Of a stretch of DNA of 64,000 bases, positions 53,942 through 64,000 are shown piece after piece. The DNA comes from Gyromitra esculenta (taxonomy: Eukaryota > Ascomycota > Pezizomycetes > Pezizales > Discinaceae). The notes beneath the pieces are model-generated. The model ran no database searches, was not told the origin of the DNA, and saw nothing but the letters and a program-made list of their open reading frames with translations. Position 1 is the first letter of the stretch; every line of letters begins with the position of its first letter. Where the stretch lies: assembly GCA_038503075.1 (NCBI GenBank), contig JBCAML010000007.1, positions 1,674,001 through 1,738,000 of the forward strand, given 5' to 3'. A program made the position numbers and the translations under genes.

Positions 53942-54332
53942 ATGTCGGGGATCCACCAATCCGGCCGGCATCTCGCCCTGATGCTGCAGCTGTCCGCAGA
54001 TGCAGATGCATATGAAACAGACGTTGTTGATATGCAGACTAACCCAAAACATTTCTCAAGAACGGTGTAAAGGAAAAGAAAAAACGACGGATAACGACTG
54101 TTTTACGTTCTCACTGGAAGGTCACCAGGTCCTGAAGTACACGAAATCTAAAATTGACCAACTAACCAAAGAAGGAAGAAGACTTTTCCGAGCAAGTATT
54201 CCCGAGAAGCAGTGTGACTCTAGGAATGATTCGGTTTGGAGCCCATTAAAGCTAATCAAAAACCTGAATTGCAGTAAAATAGACGCCTGCACAGTCGTTA
54301 CAGAGTGCCATACCCAAAGAAATGCCATTTAG
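53942..54332 (+). CDS. Candidate small two-exon gene, unknown function
   Basis: Weak candidate. A TATAAAAG box near 53896 lies about 45 bp before ATG 53942. Exon 1 (53942-54064) encodes 41 residues (MSGIHQSGRHLALMLQLSADADAY start by eye). A possible intron 54065-54128 (GTGTAA donor, GATAACG branch-like site, CCAG acceptor) keeps phase into exon 2 (54129-54332, TAG end), rich in Lys and with several Cys (KQCDS, LNCSKIDACTVV, ECHT). Total about 108 residues. No family is recognised, no signal peptide and no membrane segment. Could be chance; the support is the promoter-like box plus a phase-keeping splice. Confidence 0.22.
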
Positions 54333-57300
54333 ACCCATAAGCTATGAGAGGCACTGGTGATTATAAGATTATAAACGGTCGGATCACGGAAGCCTAGATA
54401 CCAGACCCTTTACTCGTCAATTTTTCGATTTTCAGCCCATGGCCTGGCCACCCACGAATGAATTGCAGCTGAGTACTCCAATCTGAAACAGAAACTTTCT
54501 TGGGAACTTTCTCTAAGACCGATGGCCATCCAACTAAATCCTAATAGTTTGTAATCTGTCAACGAGTTGGGATCTGAGATTGTTCAGTTGATATTATGCG
54601 GTTGAGGATCGTAGACAGTAGATCCAAGCTACATGCCTCAACTAAGCCTCGCCAAATATACCGGGTAGTGCATTCAAGGATGGGAGTGGGTAGCCCCACT
54701 TCAACATCCACTATGCTATTCGATATTTGCAGCCACCGCCGCTAGCCAAGAATTTTTATGATGCGAAGCCTCTCTTATATATGTGAACGAGACCGGAACT
54801 AATTACGTGACGGGCATCTCCGGATGATAAATTGCATATAGTCTTGGCGACAAGACATTCGAAAATAAGGTTGTAAATTCCTGCTGCCCCGTTCCGTGGG
54901 ATGGGAACATGAAATGATCATGGAACGCAGAACTCGATCTAGAGCTCTCCTTGCATGTTTCAAGCAACTCGATAAAACGTTCTCTTGAATTCCAGTGATA
55001 TTTTTTCTCGGCAGTCGTAAATACCTGATTACACACGACCCCCAAAAATCAGAAATCCCCTAAAGTCTTTGTCATAACAGACCGGTTATAGTTATAGTCA
55101 CATATATGCCGTGCAAAAAGACAAAAAACCAAACCGTATCAAAAACATTCAGTAGAGCTCGAACCTATACTAAGGCAGTTACTTTGAATGCCATGTAGGG
55201 ACTGTATTCACTCGTCCGCATTTGCCATCCTTCAATAAATCAGGGATTTGAATTAATCTTAGTTTACACAGATAGATGCACGCCATCTAGATCCCCAAAA
55301 AGAGATATATATTAAATCATCACTGACCGCTTCAGGATACAGAGCTACATGCAATTATTTGTATCGAGGGCAATACATCTATATGCATGTATTTGTCGCA
55401 CCTGAAGCCACAAGCAAAGCACGACTTGATCGTGATAATTAATAGCACGTACAGTTTCAGGCCCTACAATATTTCTACTTTTACCAAGTAGTCATAGTCC
55501 CAGTACGTAAAAGGCCAAAGCTAAAAGACTCTCAAACCTAATCCGGTTCTTGGAACACCCAGCACTCGATCGAGCTCAGAGACACTCTAAACCTTGATCC
55601 CGGGACCCCTTTTCAAATAGAACTATCCTAAGAATTTCTCTACATCATCATACGTGAGATACTGGTTCTTGAAAAATACAAGGAATACATAACATTCCGG
55701 TTGATTTTCCTGCATATAACCTATACAAAGTAGATCCCAAACCTTTTAATATTATAGTAACCCCTTGCTGGATCCAGTAAATAGCCCCCTCCCAATACAC
55801 ATCAATCTAAGCCACATCAATAACTTCAACAGCTATATCACTTAGTATTATACAAGGATTAATATGTAGATTTCATTAAATTCCACAACGTGGCGGGCTG
55901 GCAGCTTGATGTTCCGATCATACCGTATCACTCGCTGCTTTGCGCTACCGGGTACCGGTAGTTACGTCGTCGTAGCCCATGCACACCCGAATTCCCAAGT
56001 ATCTACAACCCTTCGAACCAAAACCAGGTATGTACATATACTTAAGCCCGGGCCTTGTTTCAGCGACGAAAAGGGATTTAGAGATATCGAGCGCTTATAT
56101 ATATATGTTTTTCGCCCAATTTGGTACACGATAGTTAAATCCAGAAACTACAGTTCTTATGCAGTACGTGGAACATGCGTAGTGTCAAGGATTTAGGTAC
56201 CCCGTGTACATCAGATCTAGACCCAGACTCTGAGCCACACACATCGTGTAATTGCCACAGCTCAGGCCCACACTATAGCTAGCTAACATGTACAGCTACA
56301 GCTCGCACATGATGTATTCAAAGGCCTGGATTTTGGAAAAACTCATCAACGTGCGTATTTATAAGCAACCTAATCGTAGTGCTAGGTATGGAGGCAAATC
56401 GATCCCTTCCCCTACCCAAGTGCCGTGCCTATAATGCTCCCCAACAATTCGCCGACGTACGCGTGCATAGAAACGATACATGATAATACGTGACAGGAAA
56501 GCTTGGCGAACGATCGCGAAATCGTGGCAGCAAACATCTTAGATTCTACTCTCCTCCGGTGGGATATATATGGGTCGGAGGTACAATATATATCAAAGAC
56601 TAAATATTGAGCCGATTCGAGCCCCAAGGCAGGCAACGTTTAAGGACCACGGACCAAAGGTACTGCCCGTGTATGAATAGATATCGATTGCCTCTTTTCG
56701 GGATCCCACTTCGCCCCTCTTGACTTTCGTAACAAATATATCTCCTCAGATTCATAATCTGGCTTTAATAATAAGGCTCACGCTTTTTCTTCGAAGCCCG
56801 TGGCCATATTGATTCCAACTAAGCACACTTATCAGCCTCTTCTACATAGATCTTTACTCCCCGTTGTGCTATCCTACTATTCCAAAACATATATCCGAGG
56901 ATTCAACTGCAAGACACGTGAATATAATAGCATTATGCGCATCATCGTTTCTTGCAGATATATGCACTATAACTATGTTACCTACCACATGTGTACCCTA
57001 GCATGAGCTCGAATGTATAGCGATTGTTAGCTAGAAACACCTGTTTGGGCCCATCCTACCTCTGAAGTTTAGGGAGTACAAGTGTGTTAACTATTACTTC
57101 CCGCTATATATCCCCCCTTCTGGCTGTATTACCATACGTGGAAACCTTCAATTTGTCGAACATCCAGTACCACCGAACCGCTTCTGGCTATGTAGGGGGT
57201 ATATTATATATCAAAAGCCCAGATTCCAACATCCAGCTAGCTAGAATCCAAAACCGTATCTATAGACAAAAAGGCCACTACAACTAATATAGCAAGCAGA

Positions 57301-57732
57301 GCATAATCCAGCTCATTATAACAAACAACCCACAGAGAAAGAGAAAGAGAGAGAAAGAAACGAGAGACCCAGCGAATATATAACCCAGTAAATAAAAAAA
57401 ATAAAAAGTATATACAAAGTAGAAAAGTTAATCTAGGCGGTTAGGGAATGCGGGGCACTAAAAGAGAGTTTCAGGGGGAGGGTAATATTTACAAGAAAAA
57501 TAAAGAAAGAACGAGTGAGCGAGCATCGACGGCCAAAGCCCCCTCCCCCCCAAAAAAATCGCCAAAAACCATCCGCACCCCCCCTCCCATACTGGAGGGA
57601 CCCAGCCATTCTCTAAGATCCATCCCGAATGTATAGTAGGCCCAGCTGCACTAGCTCTGCCTCAAGATCGACTGGGGCCCCGTGTAGTAGCGGGTGGCCA
57701 TGGTGATAGCGTTTGAATGAAGTTTGAAGGAA
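54333..57732. other. Gene-poor spacer
   Basis: AT-rich with many short TA/AT runs. No frame over about 100 codons and no splice-linked frame was recognised. A purine-rich AGAGAAAG repeat lies at about 57335-57368. The 3' part includes the untranslated end of the membrane protein gene that follows on the minus strand. Confidence 0.55.
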
Positions 57733-58459
57733 TTAATAAGTCTGCAACGGTGCAATCTGTACTTTCTCGCAATCTGGTTCCTGGGCCGCCGCCGCCGCCG
57801 ACCTCTGACTCCTGACTCTCCTAACATAAAACGCCGTGGCCAGCTTCGCGAACGAAATATGTCTATACCCCACAAACCCATTAGCCCCTCTTTCCTTCTT
57901 TCCTTCGTTCCCTCATTCCCTCTTTTCAATTTCACCCCAACCCCTCTCCCCCCCGGCGCGGGTTATACACACATCAGAGCCACACCCGCCCAAAGCACAA
58001 GTTGCGATATAGCACAAGTGCTCTTCAGCCCCGCCGCAACACCCCCACAGCTCCCGAACGAACCATTACCCGTGATGTAGAGCGCCATCTTGATAGTCGC
58101 AGCAAGCCACAGCGCCAACTGTATCGTGTCCGGAATAAGGATCTCGCAGGCGGAAGGATTGGTCGATGAGATGTTGATGATCGTGCAGATGAGTGTTAAT
58201 CCGGCCTATATATATATATCCATAATAACGCATTACTACGTATACTACTACGTATACCACTACTACCACTACTACTACTTTTGGGGGGGATGTGACTTAC
58301 TGCAACGCCTGGTAACCAGGTAGGGAAATCGGACGAAAAGCCACTACCGGTTAGGCCGTACCAGCAAAGGCAGATCAGAACAGCAGCACTGATCAGCAGC
58401 GACAGCGCAAAAAACACCCATACGAACTTTGGCCACGGATTTGGTTTTTCTTCTGGCAT
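57733..58459 (-). CDS. Four-helix (MARVEL-like) membrane protein, three exons
   Basis: A spliced gene that no single open frame reveals. Exon 1 58301-58459, intron 58206-58300 (GTAAGT...TATAG), exon 2 57973-58205, intron 57863-57972 (GTGTGT, branch GCTAATG, TATAG), exon 3 57733-57862, total 522 nt, 173 residues, stop TAA 57733-57735. Hydrophobic segments: about 11-35 (FVWVFFALSLLISAAVLICL), 47-68 (LPGVAAGLTLICTIINI), 81-99 (TIQLALWLAATIKMALYIT) and 113-138 (AISQLVLWAGVAL, continuing across the second splice into FAKLATAFYV). Each splice falls inside a helix and keeps it hydrophobic. The tail is cytosol-like: RRVRSQRS, five Ala, then acidic EPDCEK. Topology and size resemble fungal MARVEL-type proteins, usually of unknown role; specific homology is not shown. 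Confidence 0.72.
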
Positions 58460-60008
58460 TGCTTGCTGGCTGGCTGGTTGGCTGGCTGTGGGAGTATGAA
58501 TTAAGGACTTGGTTTTTGAAAAACAAACAAACCAAACCAAAAATCAATGAAGATGGAGGGCCACACGTCCGAAAAAGCCAAAGGGAGAGGAGGGGGGGGA
58601 AGGCAGTTCTATCTACATATGTATATACACGGGTAAGAAGAACATGGTATCACACGATTGTACAGATTCGTGCAGCTGAATTTCTGTCAAGACACTGTAT
58701 AGCTTCAACTAGCCCTATTAGGCACGATATCAATTCTTAACTCCCAGTGGCGTGGACAGCACCATTGAAAGAGAAAGAAAAAAAAGAAGGCTTAAGGTTG
58801 TACCACATTGCCGGGATGGGGCAGACACTGCCTACTATCCACCTATCTACCGCTCATTTGATTCCGTCAGGATTTGCTCCTTTCGAGATAGCCCACAACG
58901 CGCGCTTTGTGGGGGCGATGTCAAAATGTCTGAGTCCACATGCATCGTTCACCGGATTCCAACAATTGTTAGGATGCCTTGCGGAAGGTTCCATGTCAAC
59001 TAGCTAGCCAGGAATATCCTATATACCAGATTTCTGACGTATGGGCTTGCAATTGTTGCAGAATATTTTAGCTATAGAGGATATTTGCTCAACGTCTCTC
59101 GTGAGTTTCTACGTACGTAGCTTCCGTATTCTGGGGGGGGACTATATATGTATGCGCGTATCAGCGCGCTTAAAAAGAAAGAGTCAGGGCCCAGACGCAG
59201 TCATCTTTAGAATACATCCACACCACCACCACCATCAGGAAGACGCTTTTATAATCGACATGAGGCAATCGGACATTGTGCCTCAACGGTTTACGAAATA
59301 TAGGCAGGCTCAAGAGCAACCCCGCGCTCTTGGGAATCACCGCAACGATCTTCCCCGATGCTGCCACATAGTTAGCTATAGGTATAGACAACTTGTGTGT
59401 TGTCTGCAGATGTTCCGCACACCAAATTTCAATCGAGGCTTGTGCTGATGTTGGTGGCACGCGGTCTTCGGCATCCCAAGCTGTTGGTAACGAGTAAACA
59501 TGTTTGAGATGGATGGGAAGGAAAGCGTGGAGAACCAGCATAGGCTGACATACACAAATGAGTGTCTCGTTCATCCACTCGGCTCGACTCCCCCCCTCCC
59601 ATGGGAGATTCATGCGAACCAAATATGGCGAGTGTAACATTCCTATATTCATGCCTGTGTGTAAGGCTGCGTAGAGCAGGTACGACATAGCTTGCAATAT
59701 ACTATAGGGTTTTCGTTAACCGCTTTTGCTTCTATCCAAGCTGCTTCTTTTGTGCGTGTACTACAACCGTGCTTGATCTTCGATAAAAGCTTGTCTAGGA
59801 TTAAAAAAAGGCAGTCGTGATCTCTATGAGGATTTCCTAGGGTGAAGATTTACCGGCATCAACAGGGCAAACGCTGAAACACGTACTATGTCCCCCAGCT
59901 GGTGAGGGCTACTGGCAAGAGCTACAATCGGTATCTAATGATCGAGGCTCGGCTCAAGAAGTTCCTCTCCCTTCGATAACCCTTCTCCCAGCTTCCTTAT
60001 AGGAAGCA

Positions 60009-60037
60009 CCTACCTACCTACCTACCTACCTACGAGC
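60009..60037. repeat. CCTA microsatellite
   Basis: About seven tandem CCTA units. It is a tetranucleotide repeat, not the TTAGGG telomere unit. Confidence 0.9.
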
Positions 60038-62311
60038 CGCGGAATATGCTCATGGACGTAGGCAGCAGGAGTTGGCAGAACACCAGCAGCTCCTAGACTT
60101 CATCTACGTGGTAAGGGTGGTTCAAGCGCCCCGCTGGTATCCAGACTCCTACCCATCCATCCCTCTGCGTAGCTCCGCCAGGCAGACCGCCAGACTGCAG
60201 AGAGTCTTGTTCCTGAGCATGAGGAGCTCTCCTCTACCGCCAGTCACCAACATTTCCCACGCTTGGGGTTGACGAGAGACCCAAGCGGGCGATTGCAGAT
60301 AGATCCGCAGAGATTCAATGCAGCAGAGGCGAGAGACAGACAGCCACCGAGCCGCATCAACAAGCGACATCCATCGCCAAATTGGTCCCCGCAGTCCCTA
60401 AGCGGAACACCAAATCTCGCGTATATTTCTATTCTAGGGGTCCCTTGAAGACGGATGCCAGGATCGTGAGCGAAATACCTCCAGCCTTACACAGGGGAGG
60501 GGAGAGAGCAATTAAGCAGAGGCTTAGCTTGGTCCAGGAACCACCACAATACCTTCACCCTTCACCACAATACCTGCCTATTTATGGAACATCACGGGGT
60601 CATATCGAGTGCACATTGCGGCGTAGTCTGCAGGGCTTCGCCACATTTCCCCATCGTCATGGGAATCAGCTTCGGCTTAATTTCGTCAAACCGGACAGAC
60701 CAGACAGACAGAAGCGACTCGACACTCGCTACGCCGTATGTATTTTCACGGCACAACAACAAAAAGCGCGCGTGACTATCAAAACGGTATGTAGTACTCG
60801 ATGCTGCTGGTACGCACCATACCAGTACCGGTTGATGTGATATCTATAGTTACGCAAGCCCTCATGCTCATGAATCGAGCCAGGTCTAGAGTAGATGGCC
60901 TTCCTATAGAGTATAGTATAATCGATTGATTGCGACTTGCCGATCTTGACTCACTAATTAATTACCAGAGATCGTCAACACGCGCCGCTATGGCATTTCG
61001 GACCTGTCTATCTACCTACTCTAGAGTATAGTAGTACCCCCTACTCTTATCGCTTGACGTCATATTGGCGGGTACAAACATGCCATGCCATATCATACAT
61101 ACGCGCTTTCCACGACTCCAAACCCAAAAAGCAAGCGTGGATGCATAGATACAAATCCGCTGCTAGATCTTACCTGCATCTGCTAGCTGGGGCGTAGGGT
61201 TAGGTGTGGCGCGTATGTTTTTTGGGCGCGGGGGAAGTAGGGTACATAAGCTCTCTAGCTATAGAGTGGCTAGATTTTTTGGGGGGGAATGTTGTATAGG
61301 AAAAATGTCAAACACATCATCATTTGCATATCGTCAGGCACTCATGCTGCTGCGCTGCAGCTTTTTGAACAGGATGCAGGGCGTCCGTTTGGGGAGTTGG
61401 ATCTTGTCAGTATTCATGCTAGGCCCTGCGATGAGACTAGATCTAGAACTGGTTTCTCGAAGAGTTTGGCTATACAAAGGTCCGCAGAGAGAGCATAAGA
61501 AATAAGAAACAACAACCCCTCCCCTCCCCCTCCCCCACGTCCACGACTACTAATTGATGACCCGACGATCGTGTTGGTCTTTATCCCCCACCTCTCATAA
61601 CACACGACTCTTGGAGTGTACATAGAGGCGTCATCGAGGCGTCACCCACAAATACCGAATGTGGCCCGATTTCGAGTGATCGTTCATGCGCATATGTGAA
61701 CGTGAGAGTTAAAAAATCCCCCATTGAGTCGCCGGTGTCATTTCACAGCTAGGATAAAAGGTCTCCACGTTTAGGGCCTCGTTTTTCTATCATTACACAG
61801 CATTGGAGAATATGCACAGGGACTAGAGTATACCAACAAACTGCATGTTAGTTGCTTGGAGTGATGTTTTGTATGAATCCACCAACGCCTGGAGAAGAAC
61901 CTCCTATTTGCCAATACCTACCGAACACTTGGTTGGCAAAACCTGTGATATATTCCTGCCTACTCAAGAAAAAAAGCCATAAGTCGCAGCCATAGGTTGA
62001 GTTTGCTGGCAAGAGGAGAAAAAAAAAGAAAAGAGAAAAAGAAGGGTCAAAGCACTTCCCCTCACCAACAACTTCTATTTTGACTGTTCCAACATCGCGG
62101 TATGTCTTGCTTGTGTGCAATCCCCGCATCATCGCAGGCAGCAGCAAGCAGTTTCTCAAAATAAAATACATGTATGGCAAACGGCCCGGCTCTTTGATCG
62201 TGCGATTTACGATGAGATACCGGATTGATTTGAGATGGTGGCGTGGAAGTGGCTCGCTTGTATGTAGGTATTGTGTTAGAGGTTCTCCATTTGTTTGTTT
62301 CACGTCATAGC

Positions 62312-62357
62312 TTTTTTATTTTTTATTTTTTATTTTTATTTTTATTTTTATTTTTTA
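62312..62357. repeat. T-rich TTTTTA tandem tract
   Basis: Repeated runs of five to seven T separated by single A bases, about 46 bp, around 570 bp upstream of the Pex22-like start. Poly(dT) tracts often keep promoters nucleosome-poor; a role here is only a suggestion. Confidence 0.75.
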
Positions 62358-62922
62358 AATAATGTCTTGGTCCCTTCAAGTTATATCTTTTCCAAACAGC
62401 AAACTGACTACGATTGCATCTGCAAGATTGACAGTCTGTGCTGCGGCAAGCTTGCTTATTTCAATGAGGATAGCCGCATCTAACATTTGTTTAATCAGTA
62501 GTTCAAGGGGAGATTTCCCAGACATTCAGCACCACCCCCCATCCCCTTCTCCGTCTTCGGGATAAGCAGACATTCGGTTTCCAGAGCTGAGCCTTTTTTT
62601 TTGTCTCCGCCGAGGAAGCCGGCAACGAGACATAAACCAGACTCCGAATAAGGGAACCAACACTTTTCTGCATCCTTGCCAGTTGGCACGCGCCACGGAT
62701 GCGTTTTCTCCAATGCGGACCAATTCGAATTCGCACAGCGATTTTCCCTATAGCTACACCTCAATCAGGAGGCTGGGTCTCCTCTTCCAGCCCCTCGTGT
62801 CGAGATTCTCCCTCGTGCCCTCAATCCTCAAGGTTTCGCGTTTTCCGATCACACATCAATCGCAGAAAAGCACCACTTTTAATTCGGAAATATAAAATTA
62901 CCAAATAACTACTCCACCCCCG

Positions 62923-64000
62923 ATGCCTCCTGGGCGCCGCCGGATCCCTACTCCTAGCAAAGAGTTGATAATCCCGTTAGCTCTCGGCCTGACGGTTGCA
63001 ATCGCGTCTGTGGGGCTGTATCTATGGTCCGATCCCGAAGCCTATTCTCCCGGCAACTCCGATGACGAGCGCGAGAAGGAGCGCAAGACCCCCCGAAGGA
63101 TCAACACGCGACGACAGACTCTTGAGCATGATCGCATAACGGAGGAAGGCACTGACGACCTCGAGGAGGACTGGCGACGCGATGAAAGTTTCCGGTCCAA
63201 GGGTAAACAGCCTGCCCCGAGAATGTCAGGAGCGCTGGATACTATGGCGAGTGTTGCGGAAAAAGCAAAGGACGCGGTAATCGATATTCTGCCTGGGAAA
63301 AAGGCCGAAAGCGACGCAGTGAGAGAACTCAAGAGGGAAGCTCTAATGAATCGAGACCACTATGTCCCGACGCCTACGAAAAAGAAGTCTGTTGCAATCG
63401 TGGTGTCGGAACGGAAAGCGCTGGAAGGCCATGATTCGGACTCTGATTTCGAAGAGACCGGATTACCATCTGTACGTCCCCCCCCTTGCTTCTGGCACGA
63501 TGTGTCTTTTCTGATAACGAAGGAAATGATAGTCTCTCCTCTCACATCTCCCCAATCCTCTCGATCTGTCCGTGACCACGCTCAACATCCTCATCTCGTC
63601 TCCCCATCTCAGCACGCATCCGCTGTCTCAGCTCGCCGAGACGGCAGCTTCATCGCGCCAACCGCGTAAAGACTCGACAGCCCAGTCATCCTACTTCGCT
63701 CCTCGTCGTGTACCCAGCATTCTCTCCCCCAATGCCTCAACCTACACCCTCGCAACCTCCGTCCTCCCGGCATCCTACCCGCTCGAACACATTCTCCCCT
63801 TCACGAAACTCAGTTCCGTCGTCCCGCTTCTCCGCACGCTTGCCCCGGAGATCGTATACATCGAGGAGCCAATGACGAATCTAACCCAGGGCGCACTCGT
63901 CGCGGAGCTTCTCAGCAGTGGCTGGGTTGGCTGTGTCGTTGTCGTCCTAGTGAGCGAGGACGACCAGTTTGCTGGATTGGTGGACAGCGACGACGACGAG
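62923..64000 (+). CDS. Pex22-like peroxisomal membrane protein, N-terminal part
   Basis: Probable peroxisomal membrane anchor of the Pex22 type; in yeasts Pex22 tethers the ubiquitin-conjugating enzyme Pex4 for receptor recycling. ATG 62923 gives a basic N terminus (MPPGRRRIPTPSK), a membrane segment at residues about 15-35 (LIIPLALGLTVAIASVGLYLW), a charged linker and the lumen-distal domain starting KKKSVAIVV. An intron is inferred at 63472-63532 (GTACGT donor, CTGATAAC branch, ATAG acceptor). The splice joins ETGLPS to SLLSHLPNPLDLSVTTLNILI, the expected strand-helix pattern, and exon 2 stays open to the window end (EPMTNLTQGALVAELL, VVVLVSEDDQFAGLVDSDDDE). Reading through the intron would instead end at 63669. 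At least 339 residues; the C terminus is outside. The alternative is a generic membrane protein, but the second-exon pattern favours Pex22-like. Confidence 0.78.

Larger units (their letters stand above)
58460..62922. other. Spacer without supported gene
   Basis: The 59900-60850 part is GC-richer and could be the leader or promoter of an undetected gene, but no splice-supported frame was found. The open frames 59170-59697 (minus) and 60382-60840 (plus) show no family resemblance. The last kilobase is the likely promoter region of the Pex22-like gene. Confidence 0.5.

Noticed and set aside
59170..59697. 175-codon open frame on the minus strand
   Set aside because: No recognisable domain, no homologous pattern, and about one such length is expected by chance over the gene-poor part of the window.
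60009..60037. CCTA repeat as an internal telomere tract
   Set aside because: The unit is CCTA, not CCCTAA, and the tract is short; a plain microsatellite explains it.
60382..60840. 152-codon open frame on the plus strand
   Set aside because: It has no early ATG (only a TTG start), no domain pattern and low-complexity composition.

Overview
This window looks like the nuclear genome of a filamentous ascomycete (Pezizomycotina). The evidence is short GT-AG introns with CTAAC/CTAAT branch points, a fungal Zn-cluster-type regulator, a fungal sideroflexin, a Pex22-like peroxin and Gypsy chromoviruses of fungal type. The retrotransposon load and long AT-rich spacers would suit a TE-rich lineage such as Pezizomycetes, but that placement is a guess.

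Layout. 1-3685: the C-terminal part of a fungal-specific transcription factor, then a two-exon sideroflexin, both on +. 3686-7895: gene-poor DNA with three small terminal-inverted-repeat elements. 7901-46480: a nested stack of LTR retrotransposons. 46482-47036: a pogo-like transposase cut at its 3' side by the stack. 47037-57732: gene-poor DNA holding a C2H2 zinc-finger gene and one weak spliced gene candidate. 57733-58459: a three-exon four-helix membrane protein that no single ORF shows. 58460-62922: no supported gene. 62923-64000: the start of a Pex22-like peroxin gene that runs off the window.

The retrotransposon stack can be read in order because almost every insertion keeps a 5-bp target-site duplication (TSD). 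Three LTR families occur: A (LTR starts TTTCACGG), B (TTTCATGGATGG) and C (TGTTATACC...TCTTACA). E1 (A, minus strand) sits in an older solo A LTR. E2 (A, plus) sits in a B LTR and carries a solo A LTR in its leader. H (B, plus, old and broken) holds two solo B LTRs, E3 (A, minus), a solo A LTR, a B LTR that itself holds an A LTR, a plus-strand A LTR inside integrase, and a solo C LTR in its 3' LTR that holds another B LTR. E3 holds a solo A LTR in its primer site, a B LTR in gag and the full-length C element in pol. E1 and E2 have open gag and pol frames.

Shared biology of the elements. At all four A/B gag-pol junctions the sequence shows a U UUA AAC heptamer overlapping the gag stop, a 6-nt spacer, and a perfect 8-bp stem whose sequence differs between families but stays paired. 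This is a strong candidate -1 frameshift signal, and pol is in the -1 frame. Just inside the 5' LTR, instead of a tRNA-type TGG primer site, there is a 9-mer complementary to a site just downstream of the LTR TATA-like box, as in Tf1/sushi-type self-priming. Integrases end in a chromodomain, which could explain why these elements insert into one another.
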